A DNA stretch of 64,000 bases from JAEZFI01 sp044508215 (GCA_044508215.1 JBIQID010000005.1:1-64000); one strand, 5' to 3'. Counted from the stretch's first letter, positions 25,327-33,750 are shown. The notes: a model not told the origin generated them from the sequence alone. Made by a program: numbers and translations.

Positions 25327-27069
25327 GTGGTGCAGGAGGCCTACGACGTCGGTCTGAGGTACGAGGCGACCCTCGATCGCCGCGCCCGTGACCTGGGCGC
25401 GTACTACACCCCGCCCGCCATCGCCCGCGGGCTGACCCGGCTCGCACTCGAGCGCAGCGGGTCCCGCCCGGTCCGTCGGGTGGTCGATCCCACCTGCGGG
25501 GGCGGCGCGTTCCTGGTGGCCGCGGCGGATGCGCTGGTGGAGGCCGGGCTGCACCCCTCCGACGCCCTCGCCGCGATCCACGGTGCGGACATCGATCCCG
25601 GCGCGGTGGCTGCCGCCAACGCGGCTCTCGAGGTCTGGGCCGGGCACCACGGGTTGGGGGAGCGGGACGCCGACCGCCCACGGGCGGAGGTGCTCGACGG
25701 CTTCGAGCTCCTCGACCGCCTCGCCGCCCGAGGGGGCGCCGACGTGGTGGTGGGCAACCCGCCCTTCCGGTCGCAGCTCCGCGGGGCGGCCGTCCACGAC
25801 GGCGCGGAGCGCGGAGCGCTGCGGGCGCGGTTCGGTGCAGTGGCCCACGGCTACACCGACCTCGCGGGGCTGTTCCTCGTGGCGGCGGTCCGCTCCGTGG
25901 CGCCCGGCGGCGTGGTGGGCCTGGTCCAGCCCCGATCGGTGCTCGTCGCCGCCAACGCCGCCGGAGTGCGCGACGCTGTGCTGGCCGAGGGCGACCTCGC
26001 CGCCATGTGGTTGCCCGAGGAGGACGTGTTCGAGGCGCAGGTCCAGGTCTGCGCGCCCCTCTTGGTCCGCCGGACGACCGGTGCGCCCTCNNNNNNNNNN
26101 NNNNNNNNNNNNNNNNNNNNNNNNNNNNNNNNNNNNNNNNNNNNNNNNNNNNNNNNNNNNNNNNNNNNNNNNNNNNNNNNNNNNNNNNNNTCGGTGGCGA
26201 TGCGGCCCGTTCCGGTGCTGGACCGGCTCGACCGGGAGCCCGTGGTGGTGGCGAGGCTCGGGACGGGTTCCGCCACCTGGTCGCCCTTGGTGGCCGCTGC
26301 ACAGGGAGTCCCACGGGTGGACGTCGCGTCGGAGCGCCTCGTCGGCGACGTCGCCACGGTCGTGGCCGGGTTCCGCGACGAGTACTACGGGCTGGTCGGC
26401 CTCGTCGCCGAGGCGGACGATCCTGCGGTGGCCGGCCAGCTGCGGCTGGCGACGGCCGGTTCGATCGAGGTGGGTCGGCACCTGTGGGGCGAGCGTCCGC
26501 AGCGGTTCGGTCGCCGCCGGTGGGAGCAGCCGGTCATCGACGCGGCGATCGCCGGGCACGGCGGGGTCGGCCTCCGCCGCTGGTGGGACCGCATGGGGAC
26601 GCCGAAGGTGCTCGTCGCCACCCAGACCCGGGTCGTCGAGGCGGTGGCGGATCCCGACGGCGTCCTCGCGCCGGTGACCCCGGTGATCAGCGTCGTCCCG
26701 GACGTTCCGTCTCCGACCGACCCCTCCGGCCCGCTCGATCCGCACGCGATCGCTGCCGCTCTCTGTTCGCCGGTGGTCGCGGCGCTGGCCCAGCAGCGAG
26801 TCGCCGGATCCGGGATGAGCCCGACGACGATGCGGCTCCGCGCCGCCGACGTGGCGGCGCTGCCCCTGCCCAGCGACGGAGCCGCATGGGAGCTGGCGAC
26901 CGAAGCGTTCCGGACCGCCTGCGTGGACCCCTGCAACCGTTCGGCGTGGCGGCGCTATGCGGCGCTCGCGGTGGAGGCGCACGGCCACGGAGCCCGCGAC
27001 GACCTCGTCGAGTGGTGGCTGGACGCCGTCGGTGGCCTCGTCGAGCACCCCGGGGAGGATCGAGGTTGA
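25327..27069 (+). CDS. N6-adenine DNA methyltransferase (orphan), interrupted by gap
   Basis: Reads in one frame on both sides of the 100-N run (254 and 293 residues). SAM motif I is RVVDPTCGGGAFLVAAADAL (about 52-70). The catalytic motif IV is VVVGNPPFRSQL (NPPF about 144-147). A YYTPPAIARGL start motif is typical of N6_Mtase/TaqI-type enzymes. The C-terminal half (RWEQPVIDAAIAGHG ... SGMSPTTMRLRAADVAALPLP) resembles the target-recognition part of Type IIG-like enzymes. No nuclease motif or restriction gene is adjacent. The stop TGA overlaps a TTGACG that may be the metX promoter. Confidence 0.82.
   Translation: MVQEAYDVGLRYEATLDRRARDLGAYYTPPAIARGLTRLALERSGSRPVRRVVDPTCGGGAFLVAAADALVEAGLHPSDALAAIHGADIDPGAVAAANAALEVWAGHHGLGERDADRPRAEVLDGFELLDRLAARGGADVVVGNPPFRSQLRGAAVHDGAERGALRARFGAVAHGYTDLAGLFLVAAVRSVAPGGVVGLVQPRSVLVAANAAGVRDAVLAEGDLAAMWLPEEDVFEAQVQVCAPLLVRRTTGAPXXXXXXXXXXXXXXXXXXXXXXXXXXXXXXXXXXSVAMRPVPVLDRLDREPVVVARLGTGSATWSPLVAAAQGVPRVDVASERLVGDVATVVAGFRDEYYGLVGLVAEADDPAVAGQLRLATAGSIEVGRHLWGERPQRFGRRRWEQPVIDAAIAGHGGVGLRRWWDRMGTPKVLVATQTRVVEAVADPDGVLAPVTPVISVVPDVPSPTDPSGPLDPHAIAAALCSPVVAALAQQRVAGSGMSPTTMRLRAADVAALPLPSDGAAWELATEAFRTACVDPCNRSAWRRYAALAVEAHGHGARDDLVEWWLDAVGGLVEHPGEDRG
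26091..26190. other. Assembly gap (100 N) inside the DNA methylase gene
   Basis: The frame is the same on both sides when counted as 100 bases, but the true length is unknown. Confidence 0.99.
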
Positions 27070-27095
27070 CGCCGAGGGCCTCCGAGTGGTGGCAT
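27066..27095 (+). promoter_or_regulatory. Candidate promoter of the SAM riboswitch-metX unit
   Basis: TTGACG (27066-27071), 18-nt spacer, TGGCAT (27090-27095), just before the aptamer. Confidence 0.4.
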
Positions 27096-27099
27096 GCTC

Positions 27100-27180
27100 T
27101 CCACATCACGAGCGGCCCGTCAGGGTCCGGCAACCTGGGCGGACACCCAAGGTGCCTCCCGACCTCGGTCGGAGATGCGG
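27100..27180 (+). ncRNA. SAM-I/SAM-IV clan riboswitch upstream of metX
   Basis: The order matches the S-adenosylmethionine aptamer core. P1 is CATC (27104-27107) with GATG (27174-27177). P2 is GGCCC / GGGTC around a GTCA loop. The conserved CGGCAACC follows (27128-27135). P3 is TGGG / CCCA, and AGGTGC comes at 27150-27155. An extra hairpin CCGACC / GGTCGG precedes the closing strand. The gene controlled, metX, is a methionine-biosynthesis gene. Distinguishing SAM-I from the actinobacterial SAM-IV or variant types needs a covariance model. Confidence 0.82.
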
Positions 27181-27213
27181 TCGGCGCACCCCGCCGGCAA
27201 CGAAGTGTCCCGT

Positions 27214-27230
27214 GGTGCGATGGTCGCACC
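27214..27230 (+). promoter_or_regulatory. Riboswitch expression-platform hairpin
   Basis: GGTGCGA / TCGCACC with a TGG loop, 66 nt before the metX start. No T-tract follows, so control of translation, rather than termination, is more likely. Confidence 0.4.
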
Positions 27231-27295
27231 CGCCTCGGGTCGGGTCCCCGTCGGGTCGACGAACCGGCGCACGATCGCCGTGTCCCCGAGCACCC

Positions 27296-28516
27296 ATGCA
27301 ACGTCCTGACCCCACACCGAACGAACCGGCTGCCGTGAACCTCGAGGCACCCATGCCGGTCACGGGCGCCTGGCAGCCGGGCGACGAGCCCGGCGAGCGA
27401 CGGTTCGCCACGGTGGTGAAGGACCGTCCCTTCCGTCTGGAGGGCGGGGGAGTGCTCCGCCACATCGACGCGGCCTTCGAGACGTGGGGCACGCTCGCGC
27501 CCGACGCATCCAACGCGGTCCTCGTGTGCCACGCGCTCACCGGCGACAGCCACGCCGCTGGCCGTGCCGGCCCGGGGCATCCGGCGCCGGGGTGGTGGGC
27601 GGACCTGATCGGACCGGGCCTCGGCATCGACACCGACCGCTGGTTCGTGGTGTGCGTCAACGTGCTCGGGGGATGCCAGGGCACCACGGGGCCGGCCAGC
27701 GTCGACCCGGAGACCGGCCGCCCGTACGGCTCAGCCTTCCCGGTGGTCACGATCCGCGACATGGTGCGCGTGCAGGCGATGGTCGCCGACCACCTGGGCA
27801 TCGACCGCTGGCACGCCGTGGTGGGTGGGTCGATGGGCGGCATGCAGGCGCTCGAGTGGCCGATCATGTTCCCCGACCGCGTCGGGTCGCTCGTGGCGAT
27901 GGCCACCAGCGCCGAGGCGAGCGCCCAGCAGATCGCCTGGTCGATGGTGGGTCGGCGTGCGGTGATGCTCGACCCCAACTTCGCCGGCGGCGACTACTAC
28001 GACCGTCCGCCGGGAGAAGGCCCCCACCGCGGGTTGGCGCTGGCACGGCAGATCGCGCAGATCCACTACCGGTCCGACGAGGCGTTCTCGGACCGCTTCG
28101 GTCGCACCCTCCTGGGCCAGGACGATGCCGAGGGCTTCACGATGGAGCAGCGCTTCGACGTGGAGGGGTACCTCGACTACCACGGGCAGAAGCTCGTCCG
28201 CCGGTTCGACGCGAACTCCTACCTGCGGCTGAACAAGGCGATGGACCTCCACGACGTCGGGCGCGGCAGGGGGAGCACCAGCGCGGCGCTCCAGCGGATC
28301 TCCTGTCCGTCGATGGTGATGAGCATCGAGAGCGACATCCTCTACCCGCCGCACCAGCAGGAGGCGCTGTGCCGCCTCATGCGTGAGGGCGGTGCGCGGG
28401 TCGGGTTCTACGAGATCCGCAGCCCCGATGGGCACGACGGCTTCCTCATCGAGACGAACCAGATCGCACCCATCGTGGCGGCCTTCCTCGACGGCGCCTC
28501 CGACCACCTCCTGTGA
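27296..28516 (+). CDS. metX: Homoserine O-acyltransferase MetX
   Basis: Alpha/beta-hydrolase-fold enzyme acylating homoserine (acetyl-CoA or succinyl-CoA donor) as the first committed step to methionine. The nucleophile motif GGSMGGMQALEW is at about 178-189. The catalytic Asp lies in the late SIESDILYPP region and the His in PDGHDGFL near the C-terminus. It has 406 residues. ATG 27296 is my start; a GTG at 27335 and ATG at 27353 are alternatives, and the family core starts near GEPGERRF. It is preceded by a SAM riboswitch and followed after 6 nt by the sulfhydrylase gene. Confidence 0.93.
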   Translation: MQRPDPTPNEPAAVNLEAPMPVTGAWQPGDEPGERRFATVVKDRPFRLEGGGVLRHIDAAFETWGTLAPDASNAVLVCHALTGDSHAAGRAGPGHPAPGWWADLIGPGLGIDTDRWFVVCVNVLGGCQGTTGPASVDPETGRPYGSAFPVVTIRDMVRVQAMVADHLGIDRWHAVVGGSMGGMQALEWPIMFPDRVGSLVAMATSAEASAQQIAWSMVGRRAVMLDPNFAGGDYYDRPPGEGPHRGLALARQIAQIHYRSDEAFSDRFGRTLLGQDDAEGFTMEQRFDVEGYLDYHGQKLVRRFDANSYLRLNKAMDLHDVGRGRGSTSAALQRISCPSMVMSIESDILYPPHQQEALCRLMREGGARVGFYEIRSPDGHDGFLIETNQIAPIVAAFLDGASDHLL

Positions 28517-28522
28517 GATGAC

Positions 28523-29737
28523 ATGAGCACTGCCGACACCCCGCCCGAGAACACCTCCGGGCAGCTCCACGCCGACACGGTGGCGATCCGCTCGGGTCGC
28601 CGCGACGACGATCCTGCGCTGGCCCCCACGCTCTGGGCGACCGCTGCGTTCGTGAGCCCGTCCGCCGACGAGGCACGGCGCATGGCGACGTCCACGGGAG
28701 CCGACCGCTTCTACTCCCGCTACGGCAACCCGACGGTCGCAGCCTTCGAGTCGGCGATCGCCGACCTCGAACAGGCCGAGGCGGCGAGGGCGTTCTCGTC
28801 CGGGATGGGAGCGATGACGGCGGTGGTGCTCGGCCTGTGCTCGACGGGCGACCACATCGTCACCCAACGGCAGCTCTACGGCGGGACGCAGATGCTCTTC
28901 AACGCCGTCTGCCCCAGGTTCGGCATCGAGGTGACCTTCGTGGACGGCACCGATCCCGACGCCTGGGAGGCAGCCGTCCGTCCCGGGAAGACGGTCCTCT
29001 GCGTGGCGGAGACGCCCGCGAACCCGCGCCTCGACCTGGTGGACCTCGATCGGCTGGGAGCCATCCGCGGACCGATGAAGGTGGTCGACTCCACGTTCGC
29101 CACCCCGATCGGACAGCTCCCGCTGCGCCACGGCGTCGACCTCGTCGTCCACTCGGCGACCAAGGCGATCGCCGGCCACAACGACGCCACGCTCGGCGTG
29201 GTCGCGGGCAGCCGCGAGCTGCTCGACTGGATCTGGGGCTTCGCCGTGCTGCAGGGAGCGAACGCGTCTCCGTTCGACGCGATGAACGGCATCCGCGGCA
29301 TCCGCACCCTGCCGGTGCGGTACGAGCGCCAGACCGCGACCGCGCTGAAGGTGGCCCAGGTGCTCCAGGACGACCCCCGCGTGTGCCAGGTGAGGTATCC
29401 GGGGCTCGACTCGTTCCCGCAGCGCGAGCTGGCGCAGCGGCAGATGACGCTGGCCGGGGGCCTCATCACGTTCGACCTCGTGGACGGCCTGGAGGCCGGC
29501 CGACGGTTCGTGGAGTCGACCCGCATCGCCCAGCTCGCCACCAGCCTCGGTGGCCCCGAGACGCTCGTGACCCACCCGGCCACCACCACCCACGTCGGCC
29601 TACTCCCCACCGAGCTGGCCGAGGCGGGCATCGGCCCGGGGACGGTGCGGGTCTCGGTGGGCCTGGAGCACGTCGACGACCTGCTCGCGGACCTCAGCGC
29701 TGCGCTCGACGCAGCCACCGGGCACCAGGGCGGCTGA
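28523..29737 (+). CDS. O-acylhomoserine sulfhydrylase / Cys-Met metabolism PLP enzyme (MetZ/MetY-like)
   Basis: 404 residues of the gamma-family of PLP enzymes. YSRYGNPTVAAFE near the start is typical, SSGMGAMTAVVLG binds the PLP phosphate, and the Schiff-base lysine is in VVHSATKAIAGHNDATLG (about 214). With metX just upstream it probably makes homocysteine from O-acylhomoserine and sulfide. Sequence reading cannot fully exclude cystathionine gamma-synthase or methionine gamma-lyase activity. Confidence 0.87.
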   Translation: MSTADTPPENTSGQLHADTVAIRSGRRDDDPALAPTLWATAAFVSPSADEARRMATSTGADRFYSRYGNPTVAAFESAIADLEQAEAARAFSSGMGAMTAVVLGLCSTGDHIVTQRQLYGGTQMLFNAVCPRFGIEVTFVDGTDPDAWEAAVRPGKTVLCVAETPANPRLDLVDLDRLGAIRGPMKVVDSTFATPIGQLPLRHGVDLVVHSATKAIAGHNDATLGVVAGSRELLDWIWGFAVLQGANASPFDAMNGIRGIRTLPVRYERQTATALKVAQVLQDDPRVCQVRYPGLDSFPQRELAQRQMTLAGGLITFDLVDGLEAGRRFVESTRIAQLATSLGGPETLVTHPATTTHVGLLPTELAEAGIGPGTVRVSVGLEHVDDLLADLSAALDAATGHQGG

Positions 29738-29738
29738 G

Positions 29739-30518
29739 TTGCCCGAGCTGGTCGAGGTCGAGATCTACCGGCGCGCCGCCGAGGCCCTCGTCGGCCGCCG
29801 CCTCGAGACCGTCGAGCACCTCGACCCCACCACGGTCCGCGGCACGACGGTGGAGGAGGTCGTCGCAACGGTCGAGGGCGCCGACGTCGTCGGCGTCGAC
29901 CGGATCGGGAAGCTGCTCCTGATCGAGCTGGACGAGCGACCGATCCTCGGGCTGCGGTTCGGGATGACCGGACGGCTGGTGGTCGACGGCCTCGCACCGA
30001 TCGAGGAGCTCGAGTACGGCAGCAAGGAGGATCGCCCGGAGTGGGATCGCTTCGTCGTGTCGGTCGCGCCGGAGGGGCAGCTGCGGGTGAACGACCCGCG
30101 GAAGTTCGGCGGCGTGCTGCTCGACCCGGACCTCCGTCGGCTGGGCCCGGACGCCGCCACGGTGACCGCCGAGGAGATGGACGCAGCCCTCGCCGACTCG
30201 ATCACCCCGCTCAAGGTGCGCCTGCTCGACCAGGGCAGGGTGGCGGGCATCGGGAACTTGATCGCCGACGAGGTCCTGTGGCGGGCGAAGCTGGCCCCGC
30301 GGCGGGCCGCCGGCGAGCTCGACCGACGTGAGCGGACGCGCCTGGCCAAGGAGGTGAGGGCGGGGATCGCACGGCTGGCACGGCAGGGTGGCTCGCACAC
30401 CGGGGCGCTGCAGCCGTTCCGCAAGGTGGGTGGTCCGTGCCCGCGGTGCGGCGAGCCGCTGCGACGGTCGCGGATCGGTGGCCGCACCACGATCTGGTGT
30501 CCGGCGGAGCAGCGGTGA
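29739..30518 (+). CDS. Fpg/Nei-family DNA glycosylase with incomplete zinc finger
   Basis: 259 residues. After Met removal the N-terminal Pro-Glu (PELVEVEIYRR) provides the catalytic proline; most relatives read PELPEVE. The conserved lysine is in RIGKLLLIEL, and the H2TH region is LKVRLLDQGRVAGIGNLIADEVLWRAKLAP. The C-terminal zinc finger has CPRCG and then TTIWCPAEQR: the fourth cysteine (usually CPxCQ) is Glu. The start is TTG, one base after the metZ stop. It probably excises oxidised bases; loss of one zinc ligand may mean a weak or altered finger. Confidence 0.88.
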   Translation: MPELVEVEIYRRAAEALVGRRLETVEHLDPTTVRGTTVEEVVATVEGADVVGVDRIGKLLLIELDERPILGLRFGMTGRLVVDGLAPIEELEYGSKEDRPEWDRFVVSVAPEGQLRVNDPRKFGGVLLDPDLRRLGPDAATVTAEEMDAALADSITPLKVRLLDQGRVAGIGNLIADEVLWRAKLAPRRAAGELDRRERTRLAKEVRAGIARLARQGGSHTGALQPFRKVGGPCPRCGEPLRRSRIGGRTTIWCPAEQR

Positions 30519-30559
30519 GCGCGTTGGCGAACGGCGCTCGCGGCTGCCACGATCGCCCG

Positions 30560-31066
30560 ATGATCGAGGGGGGAGCGCCAGGGGGACCGGGGGCGGCGCG
30601 CCCGCGGGCCGCACGCGTGCTCGCCGGCGTCCTCGGAGCCCTCCTCGGCGCGCTGGCCCTTCTGGCGGGGGGTCCGGTCCCCGCTGCTGCGCAAGCGGGC
30701 CCTTCGACCACCGTGCCGGTGCAGGCGATCGACCCCACGTCGACCGCCGCCGACAACCCAGCGCAGCGCACCCTGCTCTTCATCATCGGAGGGCTCGTGT
30801 TGCTCGGCATCGTGGTGCTGGTGTGCACCGTCGTGTTCTGGCGGCGCACCCGGCCCGGGCTGGCGGACGAGCAGGCCGCCGCGGCTGCGGTGCCTCCTCC
30901 CACCCGGGTGTCCGCTGCGGATCTGGTCCGATCGGGAGCCCCGGACCGTGTGCCGGTGGTGCCGGCTGCCTCACCCGACGACCTGCGGAGCGTCCCCCTG
31001 TGGGCGGACGAGGCCGAGCCGGAGCCGCAGTCCGGCGGCGCCGAGCGGTCAGGCGGGCGGCGCTAG
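30560..31066 (+). CDS. Secreted/membrane protein of unknown function
   Basis: 168 residues. A signal-like N-terminus (ARVLAGVLGALLGALALLAGGPVPAAAQA) is followed by a Thr/Pro segment, then a second membrane helix (about 75-97, LLFIIGGLVLLGIVVLVCTVVFW) with RRTRPG behind it and an Ala/Pro/Asp-rich cytoplasmic tail. ATG 30560 is used; GTG 30515 overlaps the fpg stop and would add 15 residues. The stop TAG forms the first half of the -10 box of the next gene. Confidence 0.65.
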   Translation: MIEGGAPGGPGAARPRAARVLAGVLGALLGALALLAGGPVPAAAQAGPSTTVPVQAIDPTSTAADNPAQRTLLFIIGGLVLLGIVVLVCTVVFWRRTRPGLADEQAAAAAVPPPTRVSAADLVRSGAPDRVPVVPAASPDDLRSVPLWADEAEPEPQSGGAERSGGRR

Positions 31067-31069
31067 GGT
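31064..31069 (+). promoter_or_regulatory. -10 box TAGGGT, leaderless DUF3151 gene
   Basis: TAGGGT (overlapping the upstream stop codon), 8 nt, ATG 31078. Confidence 0.5.
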
Positions 31070-31077
31070 CCGCGGCG

Positions 31078-31518
31078 ATGTCCGACGCACCCGTGAACCT
31101 CACGCAGGGCCCGCCGGAGACCGTCCTCGATCCCGAGCCGGCCGACGCCCTCCACGCACTCGCCCAGGCGCTCGCATTGCCCGAAGCCGATCGCCGCGCC
31201 GCCGTGGCCGACGTGGTCGCAGGCCACCCACGGTTCCTCGACGGCTGGGCGCAGCTCGGGCGCCTCGGACGTGACCCGATCGAGCGCTACGCCGCGTTCC
31301 GGGTGGGCTACCACCGTGGCCTCGATCGGCTCAGGCAGTCGGGATGGAGGGGCAACGGCTTCGTGCGCTGGCAGCACGAGACGAACCGGGGGTTCCTGCG
31401 GGCGCTCGAAGGCCTTCGTGCCCAGGCCGAGGTGATCGGCGAGCACGACGAGGCCGAGCGCTGCGCGCTCTTCCTCCGCCAGCTCGACCCCACCTGGCCC
31501 CCCGCCGATCTGGACTGA
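31078..31518 (+). CDS. DUF3151 family protein
   Basis: 146 residues matching the actinobacterial DUF3151 pattern as I know it: NLTQGPPETVL at the start, then GWAQLGRLG, AAFRVGYHRGLDRLRQSGWRGNGFVRWQHETNRGFLRALEGLR and IGEHDEAERCALFLRQLDP. It is soluble and helical; the function is unknown. It is conserved and single-copy in actinobacteria, often near fructose-bisphosphate aldolase or housekeeping genes. It is followed by a strong bidirectional hairpin. Confidence 0.85.
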   Translation: MSDAPVNLTQGPPETVLDPEPADALHALAQALALPEADRRAAVADVVAGHPRFLDGWAQLGRLGRDPIERYAAFRVGYHRGLDRLRQSGWRGNGFVRWQHETNRGFLRALEGLRAQAEVIGEHDEAERCALFLRQLDPTWPPADLD

Positions 31519-31534
31519 ACCTCCGTTCTGCTGT

Positions 31535-31564
31535 GTAGAACCGCCCGGAACGGGCGGGTTCTAC
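31535..31564. terminator. Bidirectional hairpin terminator
   Basis: GTAGAACC-GCCCG pairs with CGGGC-GGGTTCTAC around a GAA loop, with one bulged base in a 13-bp stem. It sits between convergent DUF3151 and phosphotransferase genes. No T-run follows. Confidence 0.75.
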
Positions 31565-31590
31565 GCAACGAAACCGAAGGCTGCTGCGGC

Positions 31591-32403
31591 TCAGAGGCCG
31601 AGGGCTGCCCTGAACCGGGGGACCTCCGCCCCGAACCAGCGGCGTCGCCGTTCGTAGCGCTCCGCGCCGCCCATCGCCTCCCACATCTCGACGAACGCCG
31701 CTTCACCACGTTCGACACGGCGCCGCACGAACTCGCCGCCCGTCTCGATCTGCTGTCCGAGAGCCTGGAGGAGGGTCGCCTGCTCTCCGGGGTCGAGGCC
31801 GTAGCCGTCGGCGACGACGGCCAACCTCGTGAACGGGTCGAGGCTGGCGCGTCCTGTCCGGGCGGCGTCCTCGGGTGCATCGATGGGGGCGCACATCCGG
31901 GCGAGCGCAGCGAGGTCCCATTCGCGGCGACCGGGCGCTGCGAACTCGAAGTCGAGGAGCGCCACCGCGACACCGTCCCGGTGCACGACGTTCTCAGGAC
32001 ACACGTCGTTGTGGCAGAGGACGGGCTCCGGTCCGGGGTCTGGGTCCGCCATCTCGTCGCTCCACGCCGCCCCGGGCTGCCCGCCCGGCGGGGCGAACCC
32101 GACGGTGGCGTCGTGGAAGCGACGCAGCAGGGCAGCGGTCGAGGCGAGCACCGAGTCGGCCTGTGACCACTCGGGGAACGGCGGGATCGGCACGTCGCCG
32201 GGGATGAACCGCAGCCGCTCGCGATCGCCGCGGACGCTGAGCACCTCGGGCACCCCGTCGAACCCGTGCGCTCGGACGTGGCGGAGGAGTGCGTGGATCG
32301 CCGGCGTGTGGACGCTGGTCGGGCGTTCGACCTCGTCGCCGATCCGCACGACCGCGCCCGCGTTTCCGACCCCTCCCCGGAGGACCTCCACGTCGTCACC
32401 CAC
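31591..32403 (-). CDS. Aminoglycoside phosphotransferase (APH)-family kinase
   Basis: 270 residues. The Brenner motif is CHNDVCPENVV (about 155-165) and the metal-binding DFE is in ALLDFEFA (about 176). The N-lobe begins DVEVLRGGVGNAGAVVRIGDEVERP. APH-fold kinases phosphorylate antibiotics, choline or other small molecules. Nothing here points to resistance. GTG 32403 is chosen because the frame further upstream loses kinase character; the upstream gene lies divergent. Confidence 0.85.
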   Translation of the reverse strand: MGDDVEVLRGGVGNAGAVVRIGDEVERPTSVHTPAIHALLRHVRAHGFDGVPEVLSVRGDRERLRFIPGDVPIPPFPEWSQADSVLASTAALLRRFHDATVGFAPPGGQPGAAWSDEMADPDPGPEPVLCHNDVCPENVVHRDGVAVALLDFEFAAPGRREWDLAALARMCAPIDAPEDAARTGRASLDPFTRLAVVADGYGLDPGEQATLLQALGQQIETGGEFVRRRVERGEAAFVEMWEAMGGAERYERRRRWFGAEVPRFRAALGL

Positions 32404-32490
32404 CCGCCTGCCCCCTCTCGATCCGCCGTCGCCTCGATCCGCCCGACGGAGGATGCCACCTCCGGGCGGCCTCGGGTGAGGACCGCTGGG

Positions 32491-32496
32491 TAACGT
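32491..32496 (+). promoter_or_regulatory. -10 box TAACGT, leaderless lyase gene
   Basis: TAACGT, 6 nt, ATG 32503. Confidence 0.5.
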
Positions 32497-32502
32497 CGGG
32501 CC

Positions 32503-33750
32503 ATGGCCGACGTCACCTTCCCCGCCCACGGTCGGAGCGCCGACGAGATCCTCGCCGAGGTCGCCGAGCTGCGAGGGGGCGACCTCGACTGGCGGGGCGG
32601 CCGCGCCTTCAGCCTCGTCTACGACAGCGACGACGCCGAGCTCGAGGAGCTCCTCGAGACGGTGGGGCAGACGTTCCTCCACGAGAACGCGCTCAACCCG
32701 TTCCGCTACCAGACCCTCCTGAAGATGGAGACGGAGGTCATCGGGTTCGCGGTCGACCTCTTCGGGGCTGGGTGCGGTTCGATGTCGTCCGGCGGCACCG
32801 AGAGCATCTTCCTCGCCGTCCAGACCGCACGAGACGCCGGCCGCGAACGGGGCATCACCGATCCGAACATCGTGTGCTGCGACACCGCGCACCCCGCGTT
32901 CGCCAAGGCCTGCCACTACCTCGGCGTCCGTCAGATCCGCACCCCCCACCGTGACGACGGGCGCGCCGACCCAGCGGCGTTCGCCGAGGTGGTGGACGCC
33001 AACACGATCCTCGTCGTGGCCTCCACGCCCTGCTACCCCTTCGGCGTCATCGACCCGGTGCCCGAGATCGCCGGCCTCGCCGCCGAGCGGGGCACCCTCT
33101 GCCACGTCGACGCCTGCCTCGGCGGCTGGTTGCTGCCCTGGTGGGAGCGCCTCGGCGAGCCGGTGCCGGAGTGGGGCTTCTCCGTGCCGGGCGTGACCTC
33201 CATGTCCGCCGACATCCACAAGTACGGCTACACGTACAAGGGGGCGTCGGTGGTGCTGTACCGCGATCGGGACCTCTACCAGCACCAGATCTTCATGTAC
33301 GACTCGTGGCCCGGCGGGCTCTACGCGTCGTCGACCTCCGCCGGCACCCGGCCGGGCGCTCCCATCGCCGGCGCCTGGGCGACGATCAGCCACCTCGGCG
33401 CCGACGGCTACCTGCGCCTCGCCGAGCGGGTCCGCAACGCCACCCGCGGCTTCATGGAGGGCATCGGGGCGATCGATGGCCTTGCGATCACCCACGACCC
33501 TGACCTGTCGCTCTTCGAGTTCGGGTCCGTCCCGTTCTCCGACGGCTCGCCGGGCCCCGACATGGACGCGGTGTGCGACGTGATGGACGACCTCGGCTGG
33601 AACCTCGACCGGCAGCAAGGGGGCCTCCACCTGATGGTCGCCCCGGGGCACGACAAGGTGGTCGACCAGTTCTGCAACGACCTCGCCAAGGCCGTGGCGG
33701 AGCACGGCGAGGCGAGGGGCGGCGAGCACGTCTACGGGGGAGTGGTCTGA
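32503..33750 (+). CDS. PLP-dependent decarboxylase, sphingosine-1-phosphate lyase-like
   Basis: 415 residues of the group II decarboxylase fold. SSGGTESIFLAVQTARD binds the cofactor phosphate (about 94), HVDACLGGWLLPWW carries the Asp for the pyridine nitrogen (about 205) and SADIHKYGYTYKGASVVLYR the PLP lysine (about 240). DxHKYGYxxKG and the following YASSTSAGTRPGAPIAGAWA are the closest to sphingosine-1-phosphate lyases and related aldehyde-lyases. The enzyme probably cleaves a long-chain-base phosphate or a similar amino alcohol phosphate; the true substrate is unknown. No membrane anchor is present, unlike eukaryotic SPL. Confidence 0.85.
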   Translation: MADVTFPAHGRSADEILAEVAELRGGDLDWRGGRAFSLVYDSDDAELEELLETVGQTFLHENALNPFRYQTLLKMETEVIGFAVDLFGAGCGSMSSGGTESIFLAVQTARDAGRERGITDPNIVCCDTAHPAFAKACHYLGVRQIRTPHRDDGRADPAAFAEVVDANTILVVASTPCYPFGVIDPVPEIAGLAAERGTLCHVDACLGGWLLPWWERLGEPVPEWGFSVPGVTSMSADIHKYGYTYKGASVVLYRDRDLYQHQIFMYDSWPGGLYASSTSAGTRPGAPIAGAWATISHLGADGYLRLAERVRNATRGFMEGIGAIDGLAITHDPDLSLFEFGSVPFSDGSPGPDMDAVCDVMDDLGWNLDRQQGGLHLMVAPGHDKVVDQFCNDLAKAVAEHGEARGGEHVYGGVV

